Source: Pipra filicauda | Taxonomy: Eukaryota > Chordata > Aves > Passeriformes > Pipridae | Direction of reading: 5' to 3' | DNA length: 64,000 nucleotides | NCBI RefSeq assembly: GCF_003945595.2 | Contig: NW_024104521.1 | Location: forward strand, 310,001 to 374,000 | In this document: positions 12,700-25,414 of the stretch, in pieces | Position numbering within the stretch: position 1 is the first letter of the stretch | How the letters are laid out: each line of letters starts with the position of its first letter | Notes under the pieces: model-generated | Told to the model about the DNA's origin: nothing | Databases searched by the model: none | Seen by the model: only the letters and a program-made list of their open reading frames with translations | Made by a program: the position numbers and the translations under genes

Positions 12700-12970
12700 C
12701 GCCACCCCAGCGTGGCCAGCTGGATCCTCGCGGCAGGAGTTATCCTGCTTTTTTACCCCCTCCGGAGCGGGCTCCTGGCCGGCTGCCAGGGCTGCGGGGC
12801 TCCACCTAGGAGGCAACATGGAGCAAGGCGGCTGTCGGCGGCGGGGCTGCTGTCTCCGGAGACTACGCGTCCCAGCGTGCAGCGTTCGGCGCCGATGGCA
12901 GCGGCGGAGAGAGAGGTGGAGTGTTGCATCCCGGGATCGCAAATCTCCATGTGCCACGTGGGGGCTGACA
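12700..12970. promoter_or_regulatory. GC-rich promoter-like patch with ZNF143-type motif
   Basis: ACTACGCGTCCCAGCGTGC at 12862-12880 closely resembles the ZNF143/STAF promoter motif (ACTACAATTCCCAGAATGC class). It is followed within about 20 bp by GATGGCAGCGGCGG, resembling the YY1-type initiator context, and by a CACGTG E-box at 12955-12960. The surroundings are CpG-rich relative to neighbours. This combination is typical of a CpG-island promoter. It could be an alternative LDB1 promoter or that of a non-coding transcript. No coding exon with a convincing donor follows it. Confidence 0.45.
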
Positions 12971-15900
12971 GCCTCCTGCGCTCCGAGGCAGCGGCACTTG
13001 GCAGTCTTGCCTGTCTGGGGGATCAGTATGGAGCCCCCTCTGTCGGCATAGGGCAGACCTCAGCCTCTTGCTGCCACTTCCCCACACGGTGGCTCTTGGC
13101 TCCAGCTCTCCTGGGCAGATTCTGTCCCTGTAGAGGGCTGCCCTGAGCAGCAAGCCCAGAATCCCATGTAGAGCTGTGTAGTTTTGCTCCACCGTGTGCA
13201 TGGTGGGCAAGGAGCTGGGAGCAGAGATGTTCTGTGAGGCCATTGGCATGGTTACCTATGACTCTGAATTTTTCTGTGCTGCTGCAGAGCCTAGAAAACC
13301 TTGGATGATGAAAACCCTAGTTTGTCTGGAGGCTTTTATTCATGGGATGCTAACAGGATTTTTTTCCAGCCCCATGGTTCCCACACCATGTTGTTCGTTT
13401 GTGTGCCGATGCTGTGCCGATGCGCAGTGAGGGATGGGAGCCCCGTCACTGCTTGATGGCAGGGCCCCAGGGTGCAGGGGTCTGAGTGAGAGGGAAAGTG
13501 GCCGAAAATGTGAAAGGTGCGTTCCTGAGGCTGAAACTGGCAGCGTTTGATTATGGATCGTCTTTGAGACAGTGAACCGAAAGGAGTAATTAGGGACAGT
13601 GGGATATTTCCCTGAGAGTTGCAGGAAATGACTGCCTCGTGGTAAGTTGATAGTAGAGGAGCTGAAACTGGGTTATCTGTGGGATTGCATCTGGGGCTTG
13701 CAGCCTTGGACGTGATTCAATTTTCTGGCTGTTTTGCAATTGGCAGGGCGTGCTCTTCTCCCTTTTTCCCTCCTGGAGAATTCCCCGTCTACATGTCTGA
13801 ATCATCTGAGGGACAAAATGGGAAAGGGGAGACTCCTGCCATCCCTAGTGTGCTGCAGGGCAGTGCGGTCCTCCAGGGCCCTGGCTGAGTACCCAGCTCT
13901 GCAGGATGCCTTCCTAGGAGACCCTGGACTCCAGCAGAGCTGGGGCTGTGGGACTACTCTGAGCTTTGACCTATAAATCCACATCCTGGCCAGGTTCTTC
14001 TCAACTGGTGCTTTTCAGATAGTGCTGCCTCGCAGCCTGCATCAAGATTGCCACTTTGTAATAACTAGTTGCAGGTAATTATCCCTTCTCTGGCTGTCCC
14101 CCCGAGTTTGTGAGGCAGCCTACAGAGAGGAACACCATTGAGTCCAGGTGCTTTGTGTGCTGCCGTGGGGGACTTTTGCACTAACACTGTAGGATGTGAC
14201 CTGGAGCTAGGACACTGTGCACGGCCATGTGGTACGGGCGGGGAGGCAGCTTGTGGTCCAGATAAGCTCCATGGCTGACTCAGATATGTAGCTTGGGAAA
14301 AGTGAGAGGGTAATCCCTGCACACAGCAGGGCAGGTGGCGATGCAGGTTTTGCCTCTGTACGGGTCAGGGCCAGGCGATGTGCTGGCTGGGTTCAAACTC
14401 TGGATGCCGCTGAGTCCATGGCACATGATCTTCTCCAAAAGTGGCATCTCCTCTTCCCTATGCAGCCCGGCCTCCTGGGAGCTTCAGCTGCATCAGTTCT
14501 GCATTTCAAAGCAAATGGGGTTGCTGCAAGTTGAGATTGTCGCTGATAATGTCTCAGGTCATGCCTCTGTGTGTGCTGCCTGGGTTCCTGTGTGTTTAAT
14601 AACAACATTGGGATTTGCAATTGGCTTTGCTCCATTCCCTCTGCTCCAGAGAAGAGGAGAAAGAAGAGATGAAGGCAGGCTTGTGGGGGCAGACCAGGGA
14701 CTGCTCCATGTGCCTCTGCCTGTCCCAGTCACTCTGAATACTTCTCCGTGTTTGCCTCCCGGCCTTGCCAACTTCCTGGACACCGGGCACTGTCACCAGG
14801 TGAACCATGTGAATTATTTGAGTTGCTGCCCTGCACCCAGCCCCAGATAGCAGCTTCCTGGATAGCACCCTCCCACCAGCCATGCCAGCGGGACTGGGCT
14901 GGGAAGATGTTTCTTGCCACTATCACAGCTCCCACACCCCAGCGAGGCAGCCCTGTGAAACAATGCCGCTATTTACACTTTAAAGCCTCGTTAGGCAGCC
15001 AGGAAGCAGGCACAGAGCATGCTGGGAAGCACTGGCTGCCTTTAGCGAAGGCTGGCCTCTCTTCTTCCCGGACTGCTGGGAGGAGCAGGATGCTTCCTGG
15101 CTGAGCTGTAACCCTGTGGCCCCTTTCAAGCCCTGCTTCTTCATTTATTTTTATCATTTACGTTTTTAGCCTCTGCCTTGTTGCTGAGCTTTTCTGCTTG
15201 CACAGAGCAGCACTGGCTGCCCGGCTGGGGATGGCTCCTCTCTGGGATGGGGCGCACTGATTCCTACCAATGACCACAGGTGTAGGAGTGAGATGTTGAT
15301 GCTGCTTTGCCTTTGTCCTCAGCAGTTCTTTGCTCTTTACAGGCGAGCTGAAGTGAGGAGAGTCCAAGCAGGGGCTTTTCTTCCTGCTCTGCATGTCCCC
15401 TGCCCAGGCAGGCAGCTGGCGCTGGTCTCAGCTTATCGTGTCCTACTGTCTCCTGTCTATGTTGGCTCTGCAAGGTGCCCACTGTGCTTCTGGTGCCCTG
15501 ATGTTCCCCAGCTCTGGGAGCTTGGTTAGGGTTTCAGTCATTCCTGCTCCAGCAAACCCACCAGACAGCGCACTAGAAGAGCTTTCCCCGTGGGGCTGAT
15601 AGCTCACAGGCAGGGAACACAGAGGAGAAGGCATGTGGAGGGTTGGGCAGTGCTGGGCTGTATGTGAGTCATGGGTAGAGCACCTGCCTTCCCTTCCCTG
15701 GGCGCCCGCCTGCCTGGAGCTGTTTACTTGCCCAAGCTTTTGTGGCAGGTCCATCCTGCCCATGGCCGTGGACCTGGCCTTATCAGAGGATGCTGAGGCA
15801 GGACATCCCTTCACGGAGTTCTCCCGCACCTCCACGCTGAGGAGGAGCCGTGAGGCCGCCCACCTGGCCACAGGCACTGTGCTGTTTGCCCAGACCTGCC

Positions 15901-16279
15901 TGGGCCAGTAGCTCACCAGCTGCAGCGTTAGCGTGATTTTTCCCCTTGCTGAATGTTTTTGCAGTGCTGGGCTAGCACTGAGGGATAGCCACGGGAAGCA
16001 TCTCCTGTTGGTTCAGAGTCCACAGGGGCATCGCGTGCTCAGCCACCGGGCAGCATCCCTGTTTGCATCAAGCCTGCCCAAATCCTCTGTGCTCAAAGTA
16101 GGAGGCAGAGCAGGGTCATGCAGAAACGCCAGCTGGGGTCAAACACTGGGCTTGACTTGGGAAGGGCCACATCGTGGAGCTCTGGGTCATTTCATCCAGC
16201 TGGACAGGGCTTACAGGCAGCTGGAGCAGCATAAAGGGGAGAGGTGGTGATGGAGGGATCTCCCAGACCAGGTGGCATG

Positions 16280-17220
16280 ACCCTTGTGTGAGTAAAAGTT
16301 GTTTTGCTGCTGCTTTAAAGTAATTATGTTATTTCATGTAAAGTGTATAGTGTGTCTACAGTAAATGTAGAATTTGGACAGCCTGTATCAAATCCTAAGG
16401 CTATTGTTAGCATTGTTTTAAACCACCGAATCCAGTGACATATTTTACACTGCATTAAAAATAACACTTGATCAAGATGCCAGTGGTGCTGAGGTCACAG
16501 ACTCCATTCCTCTAGATCCTGAGATAGGTCACTCAGAGGAGCTCCAAAAGCAGGTCATGTCCATATTAACCTGCTGGGGAAGGCCCAGGATGGAAATGGA
16601 TGCTTGAGTAGGAGTGGTGGTTTGGCTTATCTAGTGTCCCACTCCAGGAGCAGGGAGCTAGGGAAGAGCAGGAGAAACAGAACGAATGGAAATGTGTCTC
16701 CCTAGTCTCCCCACCCCAGGAGACCTTCCTGCACCCTGAGAAAAAAGGTGGGGACTGAGGACAGCAAGAAGCCTCAGGGACTTAATCCTCCCATCTCTCA
16801 TCGGTGAATAAAAACAAAGAATTGAAGGATGAGACCTGCTGGGTCCAATTTTTTTCTCCTCCCCAAGGACAGGGCGACCAGAAACAAACAGTTCTCCAGC
16901 CACTGCTGTCCCTGCCTAATGAATTGGTTCGTTTTCAACAGAAGACACACTTTTGGGTAGTTTCCTAAGCATCGAGTAACGTCGATGTTGCGTTGTTTAA
17001 CAAAAATGTGGAGGAAATGGAAATGTTCTGTTTCTAGTGCAGTTTGGGTTGAATTATCATTTCCATTAGGTACGAGGTGATGTGGATAAAGCAGAAAGTA
17101 AAAATTTTCTCACAGCACCGACCAACCAGCACTGACCTCCCTTTAAAAAATTTTCATATCTATGAAAACATTAGGTAAGAGCAAGGGGCCGACACTGTTA
17201 GCAGCTGTATGAGAAATTGT
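16280..17220. other. AT-rich patch in LDB1 intron 1
   Basis: Roughly 16310-16480 and 16920-17200 are markedly AT-rich and CpG-poor inside a GC-rich intron, with no simple repeat or known transposon signature. A short inverted repeat CATCGA-gtaacg-TCGATG lies at 16970-16987. Such patches in introns of developmental regulators are often conserved non-coding elements; here that is inference only. Confidence 0.3.
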
Positions 17221-19058
17221 GCCGTGCCCCACTTATCTTCACTGCAGGCGGGCAGGAGCTGGAGCTGTGAGCCGTGTCTGAGCGGCTGGGCTGGCTCCAG
17301 CCCCGTGGGACTGGTGCATCCTGGTGGGTGCTGGAGAGAGGCTGGATTCAGCTGCTACGGGGAAACATGGTGAAAAGGCCCCAAGAAAACAAGAATCAAG
17401 GAGTAAAACGCAGCTTTCCCCTGTTGCAAGTTGGATTTAATGCCGAGGAGGTGACTCCCTCTATTTTTGACCAGCCCTTGCTTGCTCAGCAGTGTGTGCA
17501 ATCCCTGTGACTGCTGACTTGGGGTCCCAGGAGGCTTTACAAGGGTGAAGGTGATGCCCTGGTCATTCTTCTGTGTTGGCTAATGGATTGCAACAAGGTG
17601 GACATCTTGGGTTCTGGTGCTGATGGCATCGCTTTCCTTGACCTTGGTGCTTTTTGCTCCCCTCCTGTATCCATCACAATTGAACTGCTGCTCTGATCCT
17701 GTCCCTGCACTGTTCCCCACAGCCTAGCTGTGCGTCAGAGCCCAGATGGGCAGCAGTGTGCCTGGTGCCTCCAGGACACTTCCCTCCACTGCTGGGCTTG
17801 CTTTCTCCAGTACCGGCTGGCAATCCTGGCAGTTTGTGGGCGTTGGGAAGTGCCCGTCCCAGGGCTGTGTGTGGGCGGGCACCGATGGGGATCCCGCCTT
17901 GGCCCTGATGTGGCTGGCTTCGGGGCCCCTGCCTGCAGCGGGGCGGGGGGAGACGTGCCCGTGTGCAGCGGGGCCGGCTGAGCCGGTGGAGCTGGAGCTG
18001 CCTGGCAGCTCGCCCACTGCTGCGCCCCATCCAGGTCAGCCTGTCTGCCCGCCTGCCTGCCGGGAGGGAGCCGCGTGCCTCGGCAGCGCCTGGGCACAGC
18101 GTGCTGGGTCCTGCCAGCCGTGGGGTGTGCCGGGGCTCCCGCGGGCCTCGGGAGGGGTGCTGGCAGCTGCAGCTCCCAGGAACCTGCCCCTGCAGTGGGA
18201 GGGGGCTAGTGAGTGTGGGAGCCCCCTGCTGCCTCTTGGGAGCCTGGATGGGTCTGGCTGTGCCCAGCATGGCTGGATTCAACAGGCATCCCTATCCCAT
18301 TGGCAGGCTGGGGGAGAGGTGTCTCCAGGTTGCTTTCAGGGATGTGTGCTGCTTTGCACACGTGTGCTCCATTGCAGACCCCATCACACCCCACGGCCCT
18401 CCATGGGCTCCTTGTCCTTCGCCCTGGTGTTGCAGTGGGCATGAGGCTTTGGGGTGTTTTGATCACAGCTGGGGGCTGGCGTGTGGAATCTCTGTCCGCC
18501 TGGAGCTGGGTGGCCACTGGTCTGCCTGAGCGGCAGATGGTGGCTGCCTGGGGACCTGCCATCCATGCCTCCGGGTGATTATTCACCCGTCACCATGACG
18601 ATAGAAAGGTCAGCGAAAAGATCCCGTGTGATTCCCGGGTCGGTTGGTGGGATTAGGAGCAGCGTGCGAGGGAGGGCTATGGGGAGGATAGGGTCCAGCT
18701 AGCCCCTCCTCTGGCTTACCAGCTGGATTGTCCGCCTTGGGCACATCCCCAGAGCCCGGCCAGCTGAGAACTGAGAAACTCTGGGCACCAGTGGCGAACC
18801 CCTTGCATGGGGCCGGGCCCTTCTGGCTGCTGATCCTGAGTTCAGCCCTGACCCTGTGAGTCACATCCTGCACAGGGGAGGCCTGGAGCTGTGTGTGGAG
18901 TGAAAGTGCTTGGCTGACATTGGGGGGAGCAGTGGAGGGATGGGACTGTGGTAACGGGGTCTTGGCTGGTCCTGCATCCTTCTTCCTCCTCACAGCAGCA
19001 GCATGGTGTCTCTCCTCACAGGGTGCTCCTGAATGACTGGTGTCCCCTCTCTTTACAG

Positions 19059-22000
19059 GCTGCTCCTCTAAGTCATTCAAGCTGTACTCGCCAAAGGAGC
19101 CCCCAAACGGCAACGCCTTTCCCCCTTTCCACCCGGGCACCATGCTGGATCGAGATGTGGGGTGAGCTGGGGCCCTGGGAGGGGTCTGCAAGGTTAGGAA
19201 TGCTCTGCAGTCTGCACCCCAGGATCTCTGTTATGCTTCCCAGCAGCATGCAGAAAGTGGGGTGCTGGAGTTCAGTTAGCACAGGGGCAGAGAAGGGGTC
19301 GGAGCAGGCACAGGTGATACTGGGTTGTAAAAGAGTGATATTTGGAATGAAGGAAGCCCCTAGGTCCTGAGCTCTGGGCTCTCCAAGCCCTTTTCCAGGC
19401 CAAGCCCCTGGGGTGACTCTGGACAGGGAGCACTCCCAGCTCCTCCCACAGCAACCTCTTCTCCAATTTCTCCTGCCTGGCACCAGTCCCAGTTGCAGAG
19501 GAGTTGGGCACACCCCCAGGGAGCAGTGGGCCAGGTCCCAGGGGTGAAGCAGCCAGTGATGTGAGATCAGAGCCCAGTTTTGGGGTACGGGATGCGCCAT
19601 GGGGTTGTCACATGTGGGTAGCCAGGGTGCAGCCTGCACCGCGTGTGAGGTCTCACCTCCAGCGAGCCTGACCACCTGCTGCTGTAGCCAGGGAAGAGGG
19701 AGCTTCCCTGAGATCCCCACTAGGACTGACCTGCCTGCATCTCTTTCCACCCCTAGACCTACTCCTATGTACCCACCGACGTACCTGGAGCCTGGAATCG
19801 GGTAAGCATGGGGAGCTGACGGGGAGCCAGCTGGGAGGGGAACTTGTGCCCATGGTGGGTGTGCCTGAGCAGGGCCAGCACGCTGCTGACTGGGACTTGT
19901 AGGGGGATTGCTCAGACTCTTGCCAGCCCTGGAGAGGCTGTGCGTACCCCCACCATGGCTCAGGACCCCTCCCCACCCTGTGGCTGCCTTCCCCTCTGAT
20001 GGCTTTCTGTGCTCTCTGGGCAGGAGGCACACGCCGTACGGGAACCAGACCGACTACAGGATATTTGAGCTCAACAAGCGGCTGCAGAACTGGACAGAGG
20101 TAGAGAACTGGGGCAGCAAGGGGGAGACAGGAGTTGGAGGATGCTTCTAGGTGTGTTTTGAGGGTGGGGTCCTCTGTGCTGCCTGCCCTCATGAGCTGCG
20201 TTGGCAATAGGAGGAATCCCCTTGGCCGCAGGGTCCTGTCCCACTGTGGAGGTCCCCAAGCACCTTGTCCCATAAGGACTTATTAACCCCATCTCCAAGC
20301 ACTCAGATCGGAGCGCAGCCCTCCACGGGCTGAGTGCGTTGCTACTGTGCCTGGCAGCCAATGGCTGTCTGTCTGTCTGTCTGTCTCTCCTCCCCATAAA
20401 CTAAGTGTCTCTCCACTATCCTCAGGAATGTGACAATCTGTGGTGGGACGCCTTCACCACGGAGTTCTTTGAGGATGACGCCATGTTAACAATCACTTTC
20501 TGCTTGGAGGATGGACCAAAGAGATACAGTGAGTACCAGCTTGAGCCCTCCTTCCTCAGGGCATTGCCCTCTGGCAGGAGAGAGTTGTGTGCTCAGGGGG
20601 ATGTGGGCAGGGTGTTGGAGGTTGGCGGTCTTCAGCCAGCAGGGACGAGAGGAACCTCTTCATGTATGTCCCAAGGCACATCTGGGTGAGCCAGGTTTAC
20701 TGACCTTATTTTCCTTCTGCTCCAGCGATCGGCCGGACTTTGATTCCCCGTTACTTCCGCAGCATCTTTGAAGGAGGGGCCACAGAGCTCTACTACGTGC
20801 TCAAGCACCCCAAGGAGTCCTTCCACAACAACTTCGTTTCACTGGACTGTGATCAGTGCACCATGGTCACTCAGCACGGCAAGCCCATGTTCACCCAGGT
20901 ACTGGCTGTGCCTACAGCTTCTGCTGCCCCTCACATCTTTCTTTTGTGTGCCCTCTTGGTGGCTGTGGTCCCACAGGGCCATGCGTTGTGGGCTCATGGG
21001 TTTGGCTTGTGCTGAGTCTCCTGGGAGGCAGAGGCAAGCCACTGGGAGGGTGTCCAGTATGCAGCAATGGGCGCCCAGGGGATCTGGGCTGGGGGAGACT
21101 GGAGCAGCCTGTGCCTGACCCTGTGCCCTGCTCAGGTGTGTGTGGAGGGGCGGCTCTACCTGGAGTTCATGTTTGATGACATGATGAGGATAAAGACGTG
21201 GCATTTCAGCATCCGCCAGCATCGAGAGCTCATCCCCCGCAGCATCCTTGCCATGCATGTGAGTACAGCTCCAGGAGCTCCCCCAGGCACGAGTGACGCA
21301 GGGCTGCTGAGCTACTCAGGGTGCTGTGCAGGTTGGAGGGACCTCAACCCAGTCCCTCCATTGCAGATCAGGGCACATGAGGGCCCTTCCCAGTCTGGAT
21401 GCAGCTGAGCCATCTGTCTCTCTTGCTCCTAGGCACAGGATCCCCAGATGCTGGACCAGTTATCCAAGAACATCACACGCTGTGGGCTCTCAAACTCCAC
21501 ACTCAACTACCTCCGAGTAAGCATGCCAGAAGAGGAGGGGCTGCAGCTCTTGGCTGCCCCGGGCTATGGGGAGACAGCGAGGCAGACTTTGAAAAAGGGG
21601 TCTTGCAGGGGGGCTGCAGAGAATTGTGGGGCAGTGGGTCTGCCGGATCCCACAAGCTCACGGCTTGGGTTGGTGCAGTGCAGATGGCTGCCTAACAGAG
21701 GGGTTTTTGCTGGGGCTTAGAGCATTGCGATCTAACCCCATGTCTGTCTGCTCCCTGCAGCTCTGTGTAATCCTAGAACCAATGCAGGAGCTCATGTCAC
21801 GGCACAAGACCTACAGTCTCAGTCCCCGGGACTGCCTCAAGACTTGCCTCTTCCAGAAGTGGCAGCGGATGGTCGCTCCACCTGGTGAGTCTCACACTGC
21901 CTGCTGTGCTGCCTTTGGGTCTCTGGGGCTTCCTGCTCAGGCCCTGCCCTTGGCACAGACTTCTCCCAGCCCCAGAGCTGTTCTTGGCCTCATTTTGTGA

Positions 22001-23041
22001 GGCTGGGGGTGGTAAGCCAGGCAGCTGGCTTCCTTCTTAGTTAGCCTGCCTTCCCACTGGGGCAGAGCAGGGCTGCGGGCAGCCAGTGCTTCCTGCCTGG
22101 GGGCTGCCAGCTGTTTGTGGAAAGCAAAGCAGGGATGGTAATTTTCCTGTTGCCTCTCCTGTCCCCTGCACCAGGGGGACAGCAGAGCTGTGGAGGCGAG
22201 TAGGGTGGTGATGCTGCCTGGGAGGGTAATGTGGTCCTTGCAGAGGTGGGGTTTGCAGAAAAGGGTTTGGTACTGACCATGTATGTCTCCATCCTCCACC
22301 AGCGGAGCCAGCACGGCAGCAGCCCAGCAAGCGCCGGAAAAGGAAGATGTCAGGGGGCAGCACCATGAGCTCCGGCGGGGGAAACACCAACAACAGCAAC
22401 AGCAAAAAGAAGAGCCCAGCCAGCACCTTTGCCCTGTCCAGTCAGGTACCTGTAAGCATCCCGTTTCCATTCTCTCTTCCCCCCCGGGGATGGAGGGGAG
22501 GGTTCTCTGCCCCAGCCCCTGGGAGTTGCTAAGGGGAGACCCCCAGGGACTGCCTGTCCAAGCACCCCCGGCTCTTTCCATGTGATGGGAAGAAGAAGCA
22601 ATGGGTGTCCCAGCAGCCTTCCTTAGCTCCTTTGTGCTCCTGCAAGGGAGTGAGGATGTGTTGTTCCACACAGTGCCCGAGCTTGGGACCTGTGGTGGAG
22701 ACGAGGAAGTGGCCCTGCAGCTGGGGAAAGGGGCTGCAGTGTTGAGGGTGAGATTGGCGGCCCAGGCTCCCCCCACCTCGATTATGTTTCGGGACCGTCT
22801 CCCCTTTCAGGATGTGATGGTGGTAGGCGAGCCCACGCTGATGGGGGGGGAGTTTGGGGACGAGGACGAGCGGCTCATCACCCGGCTGGAGAACACACAG
22901 TTTGACGCCGCCAACGGCATCGACGACGAGGACAGCTTCAACAACTCACCGGCGCTGGGGGCCAACAGCCCCTGGAACAGCAAACCGCCCTCCAGCCAGG
23001 AGAGCAAGTCAGAGAACCCCACGTCACAGGCGTCGCAGTAA
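19059..23041 (+). CDS. LDB1: LIM domain-binding protein 1 (LDB1/CLIM2/NLI)
   Basis: Nuclear adaptor that self-associates and binds LIM domains of LMO and LIM-homeodomain proteins, bridging enhancer and promoter complexes. Ten exons: 19059-19161, 19757-19801, 20024-20099, 20426-20528, 20726-20898, 21136-21258, 21433-21516, 21761-21884, 22303-22451 and 22811-23041 (TAA). All junctions are GT-AG and in phase. From the ATG at 19142 (MLDRDVGPTPMYPP) they give 375 residues, the length of the mammalian short isoform. The first exon is also open upstream of that ATG and encodes the CSSKSFKLYSPKEPP segment of the long isoform, so a longer N-terminus is expected. The N-terminal half is the dimerisation domain. 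A basic nuclear signal KRRKRK lies near residue 260. The last exon starts at residue 300 with the LIM-interaction domain (DVMVVGEPTLMGGEFGDEDE), followed by a Ser/Asn-rich tail ending TSQASQ. Identity to mammals looks near complete; small differences cluster around KHPKESFHNNF and DQCTMV in exon 20726-20898. The upstream coding exon was not found. Confidence 0.97.
20365..20386. repeat. (CTGT)n microsatellite
   Basis: About five tandem CTGT units in the LDB1 intron, some 40 bp upstream of the acceptor at 20425. It is pyrimidine-rich on the sense strand, so length changes could alter the strength of that splice site. Confidence 0.85.
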
Positions 23042-24381
23042 CGGCTCCCCCACCGCCCCGTGGACTCAGTCCCAACCAATCTACCTGTACATTTGCAACG
23101 GAGAGTGACTGGGAAGCGGCAAGGTCCCGGGGGCACACCGGCGCCATGCGGATGATGGGGTGCATGGCCTGGGACGCATGCCAGGCAGGCAGCCCCCAGC
23201 CCTCTCCCCCCGCCACCTCCCCGCACCCCCATGCCTGCCTCTGCAATGGACCCCAGGGCAGGGGTGGGATTCCGGGGCCATAGCTTCGTTATTCCCCCTT
23301 CTCTCTTCCTCCCTGCTTCTTGCCCAGAGAGCTTCTCATCCCCGCCCCGATGTGCCCAACCCCTCCCTGCTGAGTGGGGGGAATTAGGAGGGAGGTGTTG
23401 GCAGCAGCTGGCGTTACCAGATGTGTTGGGGTTTGGCACAGCTCCGAGACCCTCCTCCTCCCTGGGTCCTATGGCTGGTGTTTCCTGAGCAGCCACCTGC
23501 AGCAGGGTTGCATATCCCCAGTCCAGTCCAAACTGGGGCTGGGTGGGGGAGACAGTGATGGAAAGCTGTCCTCATACCTCAGGTTCTGCCACAGAGCCTC
23601 CTCCAGCTGGGGTCAGATCCTGCAGCGCTGGGGTGGTGTTGAGGATAGGGCCCCATCATATTTCCCCGCTCTCCTGCACCCTCCCCTTCCCCTCGCTCCC
23701 CGGAGCGAAAGCGCAGTGTGGCCATGGGGGGACTCTGTATATAGCAAATGTGTGGTGGGGGGCCTAGGGGGACACAGAGGACCTGCAGCTCTGCTGGAGC
23801 CTCTGCTCCCTGCCTGCAGCCCCTGTGTTTCCCTCCACCCTGCGTGAGTCTGCCTGGGGCCCCTTTGCAAACTCTGGCTCCTGGTACCTCCTACTTTTGT
23901 CTTTTTTTAAGAAAAAAAATAATATTATTAAAATTGTAAGTTTAAAAAAAAAGAAAAAAAATGGGAAAAGCCCCCCTCAGCCCCCTTGCCGGTTCCCCCC
24001 TCCCTATCCTGAGCCCTCTCACCCTGTCCTGACTTTTGTACAGGCTTCTTCTCTTGGAAGTCTCATTTTATATCCAGTTCAGAGAGCTTCAAACCAAGGA
24101 GAGACTTTGCAGACTTCCTTTCTAATCCCTCCAGGGGTCGGGGGGATCAGCCCCCCGCCTCCCTCCTCAATGTAAATCTTGTGTGCTGTTGTTCCCACTC
24201 CCCCCCTCGGGTTCGTGTACCTCGTGCTTGTACATTTCCGCGCTGTAGACAGTGTGTACGATACTGTTCTTTCAATGTGTTATCACTAGAGCAGGTGCCT
24301 CCATTGATGTTAGGGGAAACGATGAGAAAAATAATAATTTTGGGGGTTTTTTTTGGTTTAAAAAAAAAAAAAAAGAAAAAA

Positions 24382-24387
24382 AATAAA
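24382..24387 (+). terminator. LDB1: LDB1 proximal poly(A) signal
   Basis: AATAAA in an A-rich stretch about 1.34 kb after the stop codon, following apparently conserved 3' UTR sequence. The A-rich context also permits a chance match. Confidence 0.6.
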
Positions 24388-24595
24388 CCCTTCCAAGGCT
24401 TCTTCCAAGGAGAAGATGGGAGGTGCCGGGGGAGGGTGTTTGTGCTAACCAGTTCACCCCAGCAGCCTTGGAGGGAGGTTTTGGGGTGAGATGGGAGTCT
24501 GGGCTGCCCGTGGGGGCCCCCTGGCATGTCCCAAGGTGGGGTTGCAGCAAGTGCTGCCATGGGGGTGGCCAGGGTGGGGGGACTGCCCTAGTGGG

Positions 24596-24660
24596 GGGGG
24601 GTATGTGTGTGTGAGAGTGTGTGTGCGAGAGGTTTGTGTGTCTGTCTGCATGTGTAAGGA
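24596..24660. repeat. Imperfect GT-rich microsatellite
   Basis: Interrupted (GT)n, including gtgtgtgtgagagtgtgtgtg and tgtctgtctgcatgtgt, lying between the two LDB1 poly(A) signals. Confidence 0.7.
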
Positions 24661-25408
24661 AGCCCAGGGCAGGCATAGCAGCCCTGAAGTTTGGGGGATA
24701 GGGTGGTGCACCTCATTGTCTCCACTGGCCCCCCCAGCTCCCTGCCAGGGATCCCACAGTCCATGTCCCACTGCCCCGTGGGGCGGGGGGTTGGCAGGTG
24801 TCGCTGAGGGGCTGTCCCTGCCCGGGTGCTCTGGCTGCAGCAGGGGTGCTGTGGGACCCTGTACCTTGCCTGCTCACAGCTGAGAGTGCAGGGGGTTGCT
24901 GAGACAGGGTGGGGGCCAACCTGTGTGCCCCCTCCTTCTGCTGTCCCTGGGGCTGGGCAGGGAGATGAGAGTCCTTTGAGTCAGCCCTGGTCAAGCTGAA
25001 AATACCTGGAGAGATGCCTGTGTCGGCTCCTGGGCCCTTCCATGGGCAGACCGGAGGCAGAGGGCTTGGCCGGTCAGACCCACAGCTGCAGGCACAGGGG
25101 TCCCCACAGCCCCTTTGCAGGTGGGGGTAGGATCCCAGGGTGGGAGCCTGGTGTGGCAGGAAGGGAGCGGGGCTCTGAATGAGTTGCAATTAAGGTACAA
25201 TTCTCCGCGCCATGCCACAGGGCTGCCGTGGAGGGTGTGGAGCCCTCGCTGCCCCAGGCACACTGTAATGCCTTTTTGTTTCTTTTTTTTGTTTGTTTGT
25301 TTTTTTGGTTGGTTGGTTTTTGGGGTTTTTTTTTTGCTTTTGTTTTTTTGGTTTTTTTTTCTTCCTCCCCTCCATAGTTTGTGCCATTTATGAGTCATGT
25401 ATGGTACC

Positions 25409-25414
25409 AATAAA
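25409..25414 (+). terminator. LDB1: LDB1 distal poly(A) signal
   Basis: AATAAA within accaataaaatgac, followed by GT-rich sequence (ttttcggtttgaggctgtc) that suits a downstream element. It is preceded by a T/G-rich tract at 25270-25370. It is probably an alternative end of the LDB1 transcript, since no other plus-strand gene ends here. Confidence 0.6.

Larger units (their letters stand above)
9860..19058 (+). other. LDB1: LDB1 intron 1
   Basis: About 9.2 kb between the CpG-island exon and the first recognisable coding exon, without a supportable gene. It holds a promoter-like GC-rich patch (12.70-12.97 kb), an AT-rich patch (16.28-17.22 kb) and otherwise ordinary GC-rich sequence. I looked for the short first coding exon of the long mammalian isoform (MSVGCACP followed by a phase-1 donor) and did not find it. 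It may have diverged, lie outside the window, or be absent. If the real start is the patch at 12.8 kb, the intron is shorter. Confidence 0.55.
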
